From contig JAGHVK010000066.1 of assembly GCA_018064345.1 (NCBI GenBank), positions 1 to 64,000 on the forward strand: a stretch of 64,000 bases of DNA. The letters run 5' to 3'. Positions 1 through 7,792 of the stretch are shown piece after piece (the first letter of the stretch is position 1; each line of letters starts with the position of its first letter). The stretch comes from Candidatus Cacconaster merdequi. Its GTDB lineage: Bacteria; Bacteroidota; Bacteroidia; Bacteroidales; UBA932. Both the position numbers and the translations under genes were made by a program. Under the pieces are notes generated by a model. The model worked only from the letters and a program-made list of their open reading frames with translations, did no database searches and was not told the DNA's origin.

Positions 1-677
1 TGATCTTGGATCTGTACGATGAAGATTTCGGAAAAATAGACCCGACCGGAAAAGCAGCCAGAATCTTCGCTGCCATTCCTGCCCAGCTCAACAGCAATGC
101 ATCACGCTACCAAATTTCCAAGGTCATCCCCAAATCACACGCAGAAGACTTCATTGAGCTCATATCAGAGATGGAAAAGACAAAGACCGTGAATATCTCG
201 CACCACAGCGATGATCCTAATGTCGGACTTGGCAGCACAGAAGAACTAATGCAATACAAGATGTTTGTCGGAGACACCGGCCTCTTCGTGACGCTTGCTT
301 TCAAGGACAAGGCCTTTACGGAGAATGTCATTTACGAGCACCTGCTTAATGACAAGCTCTCCACGAATCTGGGGTATCTCTATGAGAATATCGTAGCCCA
401 GATGCTCACCGCATCAGGGAACAAATTGTTCTACCACACCTGGCCAACAGAAAGCGGCAAGCATAACTACGAAGTGGATTTCCTTCTGTCACGCGGGGCT
501 AAGATCACGCCTATTGAGGTAAAGTCTTCATCCTACAAGACTCACACATCAATGGATGAATTCTGTAAGAAGTTCTCTTCCCGCATCACCAATGACCGCT
601 ACCTGATTTACACCAAAGACTACGCACAAAAAGAATCCGTCAAGTATATTCCGGCGTATTTGGCTTGTTTCCTTTAA
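1..677 (+). CDS. DUF4143-type ATPase, C-terminal part (5' end outside window)
   Basis: The reading frame is open from the first bases, so the gene begins upstream of the window and only about 225 C-terminal residues are seen. They match the C-terminal half of the AAA_14/DUF4143 family. Visible hallmarks are a short alpha-helical part, then YKMFVGDTGLF, LGYLYENIVAQML, and a nuclease-like core with EVDFLL and PIEVKSS. The DxxF...IEVKS pattern is the PD-(D/E)XK-like fold typical of this family. The missing N-terminus would carry the Walker A ATPase. Members are common accessory genes of Bacteroidales with no settled role. The family call is firm; the function is unknown. Confidence 0.85.
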   Translation, partial: ILDLYDEDFGKIDPTGKAARIFAAIPAQLNSNASRYQISKVIPKSHAEDFIELISEMEKTKTVNISHHSDDPNVGLGSTEELMQYKMFVGDTGLFVTLAFKDKAFTENVIYEHLLNDKLSTNLGYLYENIVAQMLTASGNKLFYHTWPTESGKHNYEVDFLLSRGAKITPIEVKSSSYKTHTSMDEFCKKFSSRITNDRYLIYTKDYAQKESVKYIPAYLACFL

Positions 678-744
678 CAAAATAGCACCTCTGGTACACT
701 GAATACATTATCGTGATCAGGGACGGAATAGAAGAATAACGACT

Positions 745-1113
745 ATGAGTACTAACTCGAAAGCAGAAATTGACAGATTTGGAATTGTAATTATTGAGTC
801 TTTAAGAGAAGGTGAACTTCAGACTGGGACAAAACTATATAATGATGTCCTTAAACCACGCTGCACTGCAGATGAATCAATGTTTTGTGAATACTACCGC
901 GTCCATTCCTTGCCAGATTTTGAGTACGCTATTTCCCAAATAATACAAAAGCACCAGAGCAATGAAATGTTGGCATTGCACATTGAAGCTCATGGATGTG
1001 AAGAAGGTGTGGTTGTGTCCTCAGGAGACTTAATTACATGGAAACATTTTTTGGATTGTTGTAGGGCTTCTGGATCTGATATACCGGCTTGCTTCCGTAA
1101 GGGCGAAGCTTGA
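745..1113 (+). pseudogene. Truncated orphan gene, possibly caspase/CHAT-like N-terminus
   Basis: A 122-residue frame starts at ATG 745. It has an ordered, protein-like sequence up to about residue 105, including a His-Gly segment (LALHIEAHG) followed by EGVVVSSGDLITW. That resembles the first catalytic-His block of caspase/CHAT-type peptidases, but the matching Cys block is absent. The last 15 residues (ASGSDIPACFRKGEA) look out of frame. In another frame the same DNA reads as a hydrophobic tail (WIVVGLLDLIYRLA) ending in TGA. I read this as a gene cut short at about 1060 and joined to unrelated DNA. A genuine short protein cannot be excluded. Confidence 0.4.
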
Positions 1114-1297
1114 ATGAGATGTGGTGTTTGAGCATCATTTTGCCACACGATTCATTATCTATGTGACAAAAATGTGACAATTTCGTGTAAATTCCAACAC
1201 ATGCGACCACAAAATAGCATTGATATTTAATGCTTTCTGTAGCCACGCAACGGATGCTGTTCAATATTTACATTTCTCGCCCTCACCGCGGAAGTAT

Positions 1298-1325
1298 GGC
1301 TCTGAGTTATCTCAGAGCCTTTTTT
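1298..1325 (+). terminator. Strong intrinsic terminator
   Basis: A perfect 9-bp stem (GGCTCTGAG at 1298-1306, CTCAGAGCC at 1311-1319) has a TTAT loop and is followed by six T on the plus strand. The nearest upstream plus-strand gene is the truncated one ending at 1113. The terminator therefore appears orphaned, or marks the end of a gene removed by rearrangement. The rest of 1114-1297 shows no gene. Confidence 0.85.
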
Positions 1326-1359
1326 GTGTCTGCTTTTTGTCCAGGTGACCGAAGGTTCT

Positions 1360-2007
1360 CTACAGCCTTTTGAGGAGGGATGCCTGCAACTGCTCCATCT
1401 TTGTGTGAAGCTTTTCGGTTTGACCGCCGATATAGTCGGCATTCATTCCTTCCGTCATAGGGTCAAGGTGGAGAGGCTCCGAAACAATCAGTCTGCAACG
1501 CTTTCCAAACTTATAAGGCCCGTCGATGTAGACCATTACAATCGGACATCCGGTCATTGCGGCGATGGTGGTGACACCGCTGTGGAAAGGCAGTATCTGC
1601 CGGTTACTGCCGTGTCTGCCTTCCGGATAGATGGCAATGTTTTCCTTGTCTAGGGACAGTGTCCTGACGGCAGCCCTCAACCAGTCAGTGGAGAGAGTCT
1701 TCCTGTCAATGGGGATACATTTTCCTTTTGTCAGATACCACTTCATCAAACCTCCCTGCTCGAAACGGTCCTTGGCAGCCATGTTGTGCGGACTGTACTT
1801 GCGGAACACATATGATATGACAGTACCGTCCAAATGATTTATGTGATTGCTGAGTATTATTGTCGGGCCGTCAAGCGTAGGTCTGCCTTTTTCAGTCTCT
1901 TTTTCGAAGTACACCTTCGGATTACAGAAAACTTTGACAATGAAAAAGATGAATTTTTCAAAACATTTGAACGACAGACGGGATAGGAATGATTCCTCTT
2001 TTTTCAT
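1360..2007 (-). CDS. Lysophospholipid acyltransferase (PlsC family)
   Basis: A 215-residue membrane-associated acyltransferase that would transfer an acyl chain to a lysophosphatidic acid or similar acceptor. The PlsC catalytic block HX4D is seen as NHINHLDG at about residue 52, followed by the substrate block around DRFEQGG and the third block YPEGRHG. A short N-terminal hydrophobic segment (FEKFIFFIVKVF) should anchor it at the inner membrane. The start at ATG 2007 puts the domain at normal length. It is convergent with the upstream accessory DNA. Whether it serves phospholipid or aminolipid synthesis cannot be told from sequence. Confidence 0.85.
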   Translation of the reverse strand: MKKEESFLSRLSFKCFEKFIFFIVKVFCNPKVYFEKETEKGRPTLDGPTIILSNHINHLDGTVISYVFRKYSPHNMAAKDRFEQGGLMKWYLTKGKCIPIDRKTLSTDWLRAAVRTLSLDKENIAIYPEGRHGSNRQILPFHSGVTTIAAMTGCPIVMVYIDGPYKFGKRCRLIVSEPLHLDPMTEGMNADYIGGQTEKLHTKMEQLQASLLKRL

Positions 2008-2054
2008 GATTACGCAGTCTTCTTTTTTGCCGGTGCGAAGTTACAAATATTTGC

Positions 2055-2062
2055 TAAATTTG
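2055..2062 (+). promoter_or_regulatory. -7 box (TAAATTTG) ahead of C_GCAxxG gene
   Basis: An exact TAnnTTTG match lies three bases before the AGAACC hairpin repeat and 59 nt before the start codon. A TTTG at 2026-2029 is 25 nt upstream, longer than the usual spacing, so only the -7 part is well supported. Confidence 0.4.
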
Positions 2063-2064
2063 TA

Positions 2065-2090
2065 AGAACCATTTCAAAACAGGTTCTAAG
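2065..2090 (+). repeat. Short hairpin repeat, copy 1 (loop ATTTCAAAACA)
   Basis: AGAACC (2065-2070) and GGTTCT (2082-2087) pair around the loop ATTTCAAAACA, followed by AAG. Similar elements lie near 7071, 7758, 14093, 35139, 48668, 49848 and 49873. The loop is better conserved than the stem bases. This copy sits in the leader of the C_GCAxxG gene. Confidence 0.65.
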
Positions 2091-2120
2091 AGTAGTCAGG
2101 AATCACAGATCTATGCCATT

Positions 2121-2609
2121 ATGAATCAGGAATTGGAAAAAAGAGTTCAAAGGGCCGTCTCTCTCTTTATGGAAGGTTATGGATGCGGGCAGAGTGTTGC
2201 TGCGGCATTTGCAGATTTATACGGATTTACTGAGAAACAGGCTTTGAAGTTAGGCTCCGGTTTCGGCGGAGGTGTAGGAAAGATGAGAATGATGTGTGGC
2301 GCAGTATCCGGTTTGGTGATCCTTGCCGGAATGGCTGAGGGGAACGAAGAACCTTCCAGGGAGGGTAAGGCAGAATGTTACAAGGTCGTTCAGGAACTTG
2401 TGGAATCTTTCCGGAAAGAGAACGGTTCGATAGTATGTGCTGAACTGCTTGGATTGAAGGGGCCCATCCCTAAAGGCGACTTCACTCCTTCCGAAAGGAA
2501 TGCCAGATATTACGAAATTCGCCCTTGCGCAGCCAAGGTAGAAAGTGCCGCAAGGATATTTGCTGAATGGTTGGAGGGGAAAAACGATAAATTTTTGAAA
2601 ATAATATAA
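2121..2609 (+). CDS. C_GCAxxG_C_C family protein
   Basis: A 162-residue protein with the signature of the C_GCAxxG_C_C family. YGCGQSVAAAF near residue 20 corresponds to C-GCAxxG, and later conserved cysteines occur at MMCGAVSG, VCAELLG and RPCAAKV. The Cys pattern is thought to bind a metal or redox centre, and family members are often annotated as possible redox proteins. No signal peptide is seen, so it should be cytosolic. It is monocistronic, with its own promoter element and a hairpin repeat in the leader. The biochemical role is not established. Confidence 0.85.
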   Translation: MNQELEKRVQRAVSLFMEGYGCGQSVAAAFADLYGFTEKQALKLGSGFGGGVGKMRMMCGAVSGLVILAGMAEGNEEPSREGKAECYKVVQELVESFRKENGSIVCAELLGLKGPIPKGDFTPSERNARYYEIRPCAAKVESAARIFAEWLEGKNDKFLKII

Positions 2610-2617
2610 AAAACTTA

Positions 2618-2646
2618 TTGTTTTTCGATATAAATATTTATTTTTG
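2618..2646 (+). promoter_or_regulatory. Promoter of the nfeD-flotillin operon
   Basis: TTG (2618-2620), 18 nt, then TATTTTTG (2639-2646), an exact -7 consensus. Transcription would start at about 2653, in AT-rich DNA, 16 nt before the chosen NfeD start. The spacing is slightly short of the usual 19-20. Confidence 0.5.
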
Positions 2647-2668
2647 TAAAAAATTAAATACTTTTTTT

Positions 2669-3259
2669 ATGATTGACTGGTGGACATCATTGAGTTTGTT
2701 CTCAAAAATTCTTTGGAGCATCACGCTTGCTTCCTCCTTGATATTTGTCATCCAAAGCGTCCTGACTTTCATCGGGGCAGACACTGACGGAGCCATTTCC
2801 GACTTCGATATGAATATGGATGACGTTCCGTCCGGTGACGGAGCAAATCTTTATACATTCCGGAATCTCGTGGTATTCTGCCTCGGTTTCGGATGGACTG
2901 CCATTCTTCTTGGACCTCAGATTGGTTCAACAGGTCTTCTGATGGTTATATCCGCTGTGTGTGGAATAGGCCTGGTCGTGGCAGTAATGTACATTTTCAA
3001 GTTTCTGTCCAATATGCAGCAGTCAGGGACCATCAACGTGTTCAAGTCTGCGGTCGGGTGCTATGGTACAGCATACCTCAAGATTCCTGAAGGTCGTTCC
3101 GGTGAGGGGAAGGTGCAGATTTCCATTAACGATTCCGTACGTGAATACAATGCGATGACAGACGGAGAGGAAATTCCTACCGGCGCTCCTGTGACAGTTG
3201 TGGAGGTCTTGGATGCAAATACTCTTCTCGTTGAAAGACAAAATTCAATAATCATTTAA
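2669..3259 (+). CDS. NfeD-like membrane protein
   Basis: The start is placed at ATG 2669 rather than 2618, because the extra 17 residues would overlap the promoter and are not NfeD-like. The 196-residue product has three hydrophobic segments (about 12-32, 66-86 and 90-110) and a C-terminal soluble beta-rich domain (GTAYLKIPEGRSGEGKVQ onward) of the OB-fold type. NfeD proteins work with flotillin-like SPFH partners in membrane organisation. The next gene, 11 nt downstream, is a flotillin, so a two-gene membrane-domain module is well supported. Confidence 0.8.
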   Translation: MIDWWTSLSLFSKILWSITLASSLIFVIQSVLTFIGADTDGAISDFDMNMDDVPSGDGANLYTFRNLVVFCLGFGWTAILLGPQIGSTGLLMVISAVCGIGLVVAVMYIFKFLSNMQQSGTINVFKSAVGCYGTAYLKIPEGRSGEGKVQISINDSVREYNAMTDGEEIPTGAPVTVVEVLDANTLLVERQNSIII

Positions 3260-3270
3260 AAATCAAAGAT

Positions 3271-4686
3271 ATGCCGATTTATCTCATTCTTATCTTCGTT
3301 TTCGTGGTGATTGTTACTTTCTCCGCGATTCTCAAACGTTACCGCCGCTGCCCTTCCGACAAGATTCTCGTAATATACGGAAAGACAGGGAAGAACAATT
3401 CAGCAAAATGCATCCACGGAGGTGCAGCTTTCATCTGGCCTGTTTTCCAGAGCTATTCATATCTTGACCTTACCCCTATCAGCATTGAGTGCAATCTTAC
3501 GAACGCTCTTTCAAAGCAGAATATCCGTGTGGACGTCCCTTGCCGTTTCACGGTGGGTATCAGCACCGAGCAGGACAGTATGACCAACGCAGCCGAGCGT
3601 CTTCTCGGTTTGACTACAGACGATATCCGCAATATTGCGACGGATATCCTTTTCGGACAGTTGCGTCTTGTCATCGCCACTATGGATATTGAAGAAATCA
3701 ATGCTGACCGTGACAAATTCCTCGCAAATGTCAGCACAAACGTTGAGGCAGAACTCCGCAAGATTGGTCTCAAGCTCATCAACGTGAACGTAACCGATAT
3801 CAGGGACGAGTCCGGCTATATCGAGGCTCTCGGTAAGGAAGCTGCTGCCAAGGCGATAAATGACGCCAAGAAGAGCGTTGCAGAGCAGAACCGTTATGGT
3901 GAGATAGGTAAGGCTGAGGCCGACAGGGACAAGGATATCCGTATAGCAGAGACTACAAGGGACACCCGTATCAAGACAGCTGAGGCAAACGCACTTGCAG
4001 TGGAAGGTGAGAACAATTCAAAGATTGCAATCGCCAATTCTGATGCGATGAGACGTGAAAAATCAGCTGAAGCTGAACGCCTTGCAGTGGCAGCCGAGAA
4101 GGTTCAGGCCGCCAAGGCTCTTGAAGAGGCATACAAGAGCGAACGTGACGCTGAACTTGCCCGTGCAGAAAGAGAGAAGGCAACCCAGCAGGCAAATATT
4201 GTTGTCGGTGCTGAGATTGAAAAGCAGAAGATGATCATCGCCGCTGAGGCGGAGGCAGAGAAAATGCGCCGCGAAGCAAAAGGTGAGGCGGATGCAATAT
4301 TTGCAAAGATGGATGCACAGGCTCGCGGAACCCTTGAAATCCTGTCAAAGCAGGCGGAAGGTTTCAACCGTCTTGTGGAGGCCGCGAAGGGAGATGCAAA
4401 AGATGCTATCACGATGCTTATTTCAGACAAGCTGCCTGAACTCGTCAGGACTCAGGTGGAAGCAGTCAAGGGCATCAAGATAGACAAAGTCACCGTTTGG
4501 GATGGAGGTAATGCAAAGAATGGAAAGACAGCTACTTCCAATTTCATTTCCGGTATGATGGGTGCGGTTCCTCCTCTCGACGACCTTTTCAAGATGGCCG
4601 GTATGAATCTTCCTAATTACCTCAAAGGCTCGAATGAGCAGCAGAATACGGAGATTGCCGATGCTGTGGAAACCAGTGAGGAATAA
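3271..4686 (+). CDS. Flotillin-like SPFH-domain protein
   Basis: A 471-residue protein with an N-terminal membrane segment (residues 1-18), an SPFH domain (about 25-210) and a long Ala/Glu-rich coiled coil (about 215-390) with the EA-rich repeats typical of flotillins. A C-terminal Gly/Met-containing tail follows. Flotillins oligomerise under the membrane and organise microdomains. It pairs with the upstream NfeD-like gene, the usual partner in bacteria. The sequence is complete and of normal length. The specific client proteins are unknown. Confidence 0.9.
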   Translation: MPIYLILIFVFVVIVTFSAILKRYRRCPSDKILVIYGKTGKNNSAKCIHGGAAFIWPVFQSYSYLDLTPISIECNLTNALSKQNIRVDVPCRFTVGISTEQDSMTNAAERLLGLTTDDIRNIATDILFGQLRLVIATMDIEEINADRDKFLANVSTNVEAELRKIGLKLINVNVTDIRDESGYIEALGKEAAAKAINDAKKSVAEQNRYGEIGKAEADRDKDIRIAETTRDTRIKTAEANALAVEGENNSKIAIANSDAMRREKSAEAERLAVAAEKVQAAKALEEAYKSERDAELARAEREKATQQANIVVGAEIEKQKMIIAAEAEAEKMRREAKGEADAIFAKMDAQARGTLEILSKQAEGFNRLVEAAKGDAKDAITMLISDKLPELVRTQVEAVKGIKIDKVTVWDGGNAKNGKTATSNFISGMMGAVPPLDDLFKMAGMNLPNYLKGSNEQQNTEIADAVETSEE

Positions 4687-4691
4687 CAGAT

Positions 4692-4898
4692 ATGCCAATA
4701 GTTGTAAACATAGATGTAATGCTTGCCCGGCGGAAGATGTCCTCCGGGGAGCTTGCTGAGAAGATAGGGATATCTCCTGCCAATCTTTCCATATTGAAGA
4801 CAGGCAAGGCAAAGGCGGTAAGGTTTTCAACATTGTCCGCACTATGCAATGCACTGAATTGTGCTCCGGGTGATATCCTGGAATACAAACCTGAATAG
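4692..4898 (+). CDS. Small XRE/Cro-type HTH regulator
   Basis: A 68-residue stand-alone helix-turn-helix protein of the YozG-like type. MLARRKMSSGELAEKIGISPANLSILKTG forms the HTH, followed by STLSALCNALNCAPGDIL, the typical last helix. Such regulators usually sit beside a DUF2975 membrane protein; none is present here. Instead it follows the flotillin by 5 nt and precedes a PIG-L deacetylase by 10 nt, so all may be co-transcribed. Its target is not evident. Confidence 0.85.
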   Translation: MPIVVNIDVMLARRKMSSGELAEKIGISPANLSILKTGKAKAVRFSTLSALCNALNCAPGDILEYKPE

Positions 4899-4908
4899 CA
4901 TATCCGGT

Positions 4909-5694
4909 ATGGGAAAAATAAGCAGAAGGAAAATGTTGAAGATGGCCGGCGCAACTGTCGCCGGCGCATCTTTTCTTGGGGTCGAATCCATTGCGGGAAA
5001 GCCGTTGTCTGACCCGGATTCCGCAAAGAAAGGCAAAAAGAAGAAAGTCCTTGTGATTGGGGCCCATCCCGATGACCCTGAAAGTTGCTGCGGAGGAACC
5101 ATCTGCCGTATGAAAGCCGAAGGTTTCGATGTCGTGGTTGTTTATCTGACAAAAGGGGAGAGAGGCATTGCCGATGTGAGTCTGGAGGAATCTGCAAGGA
5201 TACGTACTTCCGAATCCATTGCAGCCTGCAAGGCTATGGGCGTCAGATATATATTTATGAATCAGATAGATGGGGCAAGCGAAATCAACGAGAGCCGCTA
5301 CATCGAGATGCAGGAGTTGATTTCCAGGGAACATCCTGATGCCGTGCTTGTGCATTGGCCTATAGACAGCCATCGGGATCACGTCAATTGCTCTGTGCTT
5401 GTTGTGGATACCTGGCGGCGCATAGGAAAATTCTATGACATATTCTATCACGAAGCGATGACAGGCCTGCAGAGCAAGACATTCGCCCCTACTGACTGGG
5501 TCGATATCTCTGAATATCACGATTTGAAAGTCAAGGCTCTGCAGTGTCATAAAAGTCAGGACGTTGATAGCTGGTATCCGGAATATCACCTGGTAATGGA
5601 AAAGTTCCGTGGTCTGGAAATAGGTGTGAAGTATGCAGAGGCGTACGTCCGCTTCAATCAGAATCCCACCCAGAAATCAATAATGGAAGTATGA
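4909..5694 (+). CDS. Secreted PIG-L family deacetylase
   Basis: The start is at ATG 4909, which gives a Tat-type signal (SRRKMLKMAGATVAGASFLG); the earlier ATG at 4861 would lie inside the HTH gene. The mature domain shows the PIG-L zinc motif AHPDDPE at about residue 50 and the distal HRDH motif. Family members remove N-acetyl groups from GlcNAc-type sugars. The twin-arginine signal suggests that a folded, metal-loaded enzyme is exported to the periplasm. It overlaps the next gene by an ATGA junction. The substrate is unknown. Confidence 0.85.
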   Translation: MGKISRRKMLKMAGATVAGASFLGVESIAGKPLSDPDSAKKGKKKKVLVIGAHPDDPESCCGGTICRMKAEGFDVVVVYLTKGERGIADVSLEESARIRTSESIAACKAMGVRYIFMNQIDGASEINESRYIEMQELISREHPDAVLVHWPIDSHRDHVNCSVLVVDTWRRIGKFYDIFYHEAMTGLQSKTFAPTDWVDISEYHDLKVKALQCHKSQDVDSWYPEYHLVMEKFRGLEIGVKYAEAYVRFNQNPTQKSIMEV

Positions 5695-6542
5695 GAAGGC
5701 TTGTATTTGCAATAATTGCCGTTTTCCTGTGTGTTTCTCTTTATGCACAGGAACCTTCCTATGAGAAGGTACGTTTCCAAGGTTATGAGAGGGAGTACTT
5801 TGTTGTTGTGCCTGACTCGATTGCTGCGGAGAGGCCTTTGGTGGTCCTTCTTCACGGATATGGGGGCTCTGCAAGGGGATATCGTCCGGAAATGGTGGAC
5901 CTTGCGAGAAAAGAGGGATTTGTGCTTTGCATACCGCAAGGCTTTAAGGATCCGTCAGGAGAATGTGGATGGAATGTACGTTATCCGAACCAGGAAGGCC
6001 TCGGGACAGATGATGTGGCGTTTGTATCTTTTCTTGTCAGGAAGATGTGCCGCAAATATGGATTGAACAGGGATAACGTATTCCTTACCGGTATGTCGAA
6101 TGGCGGAGAGATGTGCTATATTATGGCTTGTGAAAGGCCGGAAATGTTCCGGGCCATAGCTTCGGTGGCAGGTCTTACGATGAACTGGCTGGTAGAAGAA
6201 CGGCCAGCTCCTTCCAAGCCTGTACCGTTTATGGAGATTCACGGCACTGCAGACCGTGTGTCGATGTGGAATGGGGATCCTGAAAATACCGGTGGTTGGG
6301 GAGCTTACTGTTCGGTACCTCTTGCTGTAGGAAGAATCTGCGCCGCAAACAAGTGTACATATGAGGTCATCGAGAATCTTCCTCTGTTGAAAGAGTCTTC
6401 GCGACAGATAATCCTTCACAGGTATCTGGGCGGAGCTGCGGAGGTCCGTCTTTATGAAGTTGCAGGAGGCCCGCACTCCTGGCATCTTGATGATATCGAC
6501 ACCGTATCTGAAATCTGGGCCTTCTTCAAGGCGCAGATGTAG
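5691..6542 (+). CDS. Secreted esterase (PHB depolymerase/feruloyl esterase-like, COG3509)
   Basis: A 283-residue alpha/beta hydrolase with a cleavable Sec signal (MRRLVFAIIAVFLCVSLYAQ). The oxyanion-hole segment LLHGYGGSARGY, the nucleophile elbow GMSNGG, an acid near HGTADRVSMW and the C-terminal GGPHSW histidine are all visible. This is the LpqC/feruloyl-esterase branch, which acts on ester-linked plant or polymer side chains. It is translationally coupled (ATGA) to the PIG-L deacetylase, suggesting that both work on acylated polysaccharides in the periplasm. The exact substrate is inference. Confidence 0.8.
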   Translation: MRRLVFAIIAVFLCVSLYAQEPSYEKVRFQGYEREYFVVVPDSIAAERPLVVLLHGYGGSARGYRPEMVDLARKEGFVLCIPQGFKDPSGECGWNVRYPNQEGLGTDDVAFVSFLVRKMCRKYGLNRDNVFLTGMSNGGEMCYIMACERPEMFRAIASVAGLTMNWLVEERPAPSKPVPFMEIHGTADRVSMWNGDPENTGGWGAYCSVPLAVGRICAANKCTYEVIENLPLLKESSRQIILHRYLGGAAEVRLYEVAGGPHSWHLDDIDTVSEIWAFFKAQM

Positions 6543-6568
6543 GTATTGATTCCGACATTAATAATTGA

Positions 6569-6597
6569 AAAAGCCGGCCCTTTTGAGGTCGGCTTTT
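6569..6597 (+). terminator. Intrinsic terminator, probably bidirectional
   Basis: AGCCGGCC and GGTCGGCT pair (one G-U) around a short T-rich loop, flanked by an A-run on the left and TTTTA on the right. It lies between the esterase (plus) and gcvH (minus), so it could serve both transcripts. Confidence 0.75.
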
Positions 6598-6615
6598 ATG
6601 TGAAATAAGGTTGTC

Positions 6616-6993
6616 TTACTTGCAGATGGCTGTGTATTGAGCGGCATCCATAAGTGTGTCGAGTTCTGAAGGGTCTGACATCTTGACTTTGATCATCCAG
6701 CCTTCCCCGTAAGGGTCTGAATTGACGAGTTCAGGAGCTCCTTCGAGTTCAGGATTCATTTCGAGGATCTCTCCGGATACCGGCATAAAAGCATCGGCGA
6801 CGGTTTTTACAGCTTCGATTGTGCCGAAGCACTCTTCCTTTGCGATGGTGTCTCCGACTGTCTGAATGTCAACGAAAACGATGTCTCCAAGTTCGCTCTG
6901 AGCAAAATCGGTGATTCCTACTACTGCCACGTCGCCTTCAGCGCGCACCCATTCGTGATCTTTGGTGTATTTAAGTTCAGCAGGTGTATTCAT
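6616..6993 (-). CDS. gcvH: Glycine cleavage system H protein
   Basis: The start is at ATG 6993 (MNTPAELKY); the upstream in-frame extension overlaps the promoter region and is not GcvH-like. The 125-residue product is normal for the family. The lipoylation motif is [10 protein letters not shown], where the Lys carries the lipoyl arm that shuttles the methylamine group between the P and T proteins. The DHEWVR start and the GEGWMIKVK end are typical. gcvP and gcvT are not in this window. It follows ruvA on the minus strand, but the 96-nt gap with a -7 box suggests its own promoter. Confidence 0.95.
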   Translation of the reverse strand: MNTPAELKYTKDHEWVRAEGDVAVVGITDFAQSELGDIVFVDIQTVGDTIAKEECFGTIEAVKTVADAFMPVSGEILEMNPELEGAPELVNSDPYGEGWMIKVKMSDPSELDTLMDAAQYTAICK

Positions 6994-7028
6994 AATTGAT
7001 ATTGTTTGGTTGTTAGTTTCAGTGTATG

Positions 7029-7036
7029 CAAACTTA
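7029..7036 (-). promoter_or_regulatory. -7 box of gcvH
   Basis: TAAGTTTG on the minus strand is an exact match to TAnnTTTG. It lies 36 nt before the gcvH start and predicts initiation at about 7022. No clear TTTG at the expected distance was seen. Confidence 0.4.
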
Positions 7037-7051
7037 CGTAAAAACTTCCAA

Positions 7052-7083
7052 ATATGGAAAGATTTTTCAGAACAGGTTCTAAG
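7052..7083 (+). repeat. Short hairpin repeat, degenerate copy 2
   Basis: TTTTTCAGAACAGGTTCTAAG (about 7063-7083) matches the right half of the repeat seen at 2065. The left arm is poorly kept. It lies between the ruvA stop codon and the gcvH promoter. Confidence 0.4.
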
Positions 7084-7089
7084 CAAGTG

Positions 7090-7680
7090 CTAAAGAGCCT
7101 TGAGAGCTTTCTTAATAAGCTCCTCAAGAGTGTATGATGAGTTCTCCTTAAGCAGGGATGCAAGCACTTTCTCCACTGCCGGTTTCGGGAATCCCAACAG
7201 GCACAGGGCACTGAGGGCTTCGTCGCGGACAGGGGAGGATGCAGGTGTACTGTCGAACGTGAATTCTTCACCGCCCTTTCCGATCTTGTCCTTCAACTCA
7301 AGGATGATGCGTTGGGCCGTCTTCAGGCCTATTCCTTTGACGGACTTGAATTTATTCACGTCGTTCGAGAGGATGGCAGTGCGGACTTCATCGGAATTCA
7401 TTGAGGAAAGAATCATCCTTGCAGAGCCGGTCCCGACACCTGAAACTGATATCAGATGTGTGAAAACTGTTCTTTCGTCCTTGCTTGAAAAACCGTACAG
7501 TGATTCATCGTCCTCGCGGACCTGATGGTGGAGGAAAATCCTTACGTTTTCTCCTTTACTGTTCTGAAGTGCGGAGAACGTAGTGAGGGATACAAGAACT
7601 TTGTAACCTATTCCTCCTGCTTCGATAATTGCTTCTGTCGGGGCGATTTCATCGAGTCTGCCACTGATATATTCGTACAT
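7090..7680 (-). CDS. ruvA: Holliday junction DNA helicase subunit RuvA
   Basis: A 196-residue RuvA of normal length. MYEYISGRLDEIAPTEAIIEAGGIGYKV is the N-terminal OB fold. Helix-hairpin-helix motifs are seen at VSGVGTGSARMIL and VKGIGLKTAQRIILELKDK. The C-terminal RuvB-binding domain ends in EELIKKALKAL. RuvA tetramers bind the four-way junction and guide RuvB branch migration. It is divergent from sufS. Confidence 0.97.
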   Translation of the reverse strand: MYEYISGRLDEIAPTEAIIEAGGIGYKVLVSLTTFSALQNSKGENVRIFLHHQVREDDESLYGFSSKDERTVFTHLISVSGVGTGSARMILSSMNSDEVRTAILSNDVNKFKSVKGIGLKTAQRIILELKDKIGKGGEEFTFDSTPASSPVRDEALSALCLLGFPKPAVEKVLASLLKENSSYTLEELIKKALKAL

Positions 7681-7739
7681 AGCTGATAATAGTTGGAGCC
7701 GGGTCAGTTGCCGGTCTCAATTTTATCGTAAAAATAGTT

Positions 7740-7777
7740 AGAATTTGTTTTTCGTGAATCATTTCAAAACAAATTCT
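7740..7777. repeat. 12-bp inverted repeat between ruvA and sufS, containing hairpin-repeat copy 3
   Basis: AGAATTTGTTTT (7740-7751) and AAAACAAATTCT (7766-7777) are perfectly complementary around a 14-nt spacer. The right part, ATCATTTCAAAACAAATTCTTA, matches the dispersed hairpin repeat. TATTTTTG (7778-7785), a -7 match, directly follows. It could be an operator for the divergent ruvA/sufS promoters or an RNA hairpin. Confidence 0.6.
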
Positions 7778-7792
7778 TATTTTTGCAGGATT

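Noticed and set aside
1050..1062. Simple frameshift at the T-run in the truncated gene
   Set aside because: Shifting either way gives an early stop or a hydrophobic tail unlike the upstream part, so a single-base error does not restore a longer caspase-like protein.
1034..1264. Minus-strand frame of 76 codons opposite the truncated gene
   Set aside because: Composition and lack of any recognisable feature suggest a chance frame.
1114..1297. Possible tRNA 3' end or attachment site near TTTCTCGCCCTCACCGC
   Set aside because: The bases before it do not fold into a cloverleaf and no matching second copy is in the window, so an attachment site cannot be supported.
4423..5589. Long minus-strand frame (388 codons) over the flotillin end and PIG-L gene
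   Set aside because: It lies antisense to three well-identified genes, has no domain and shows the skewed composition of an antisense shadow.
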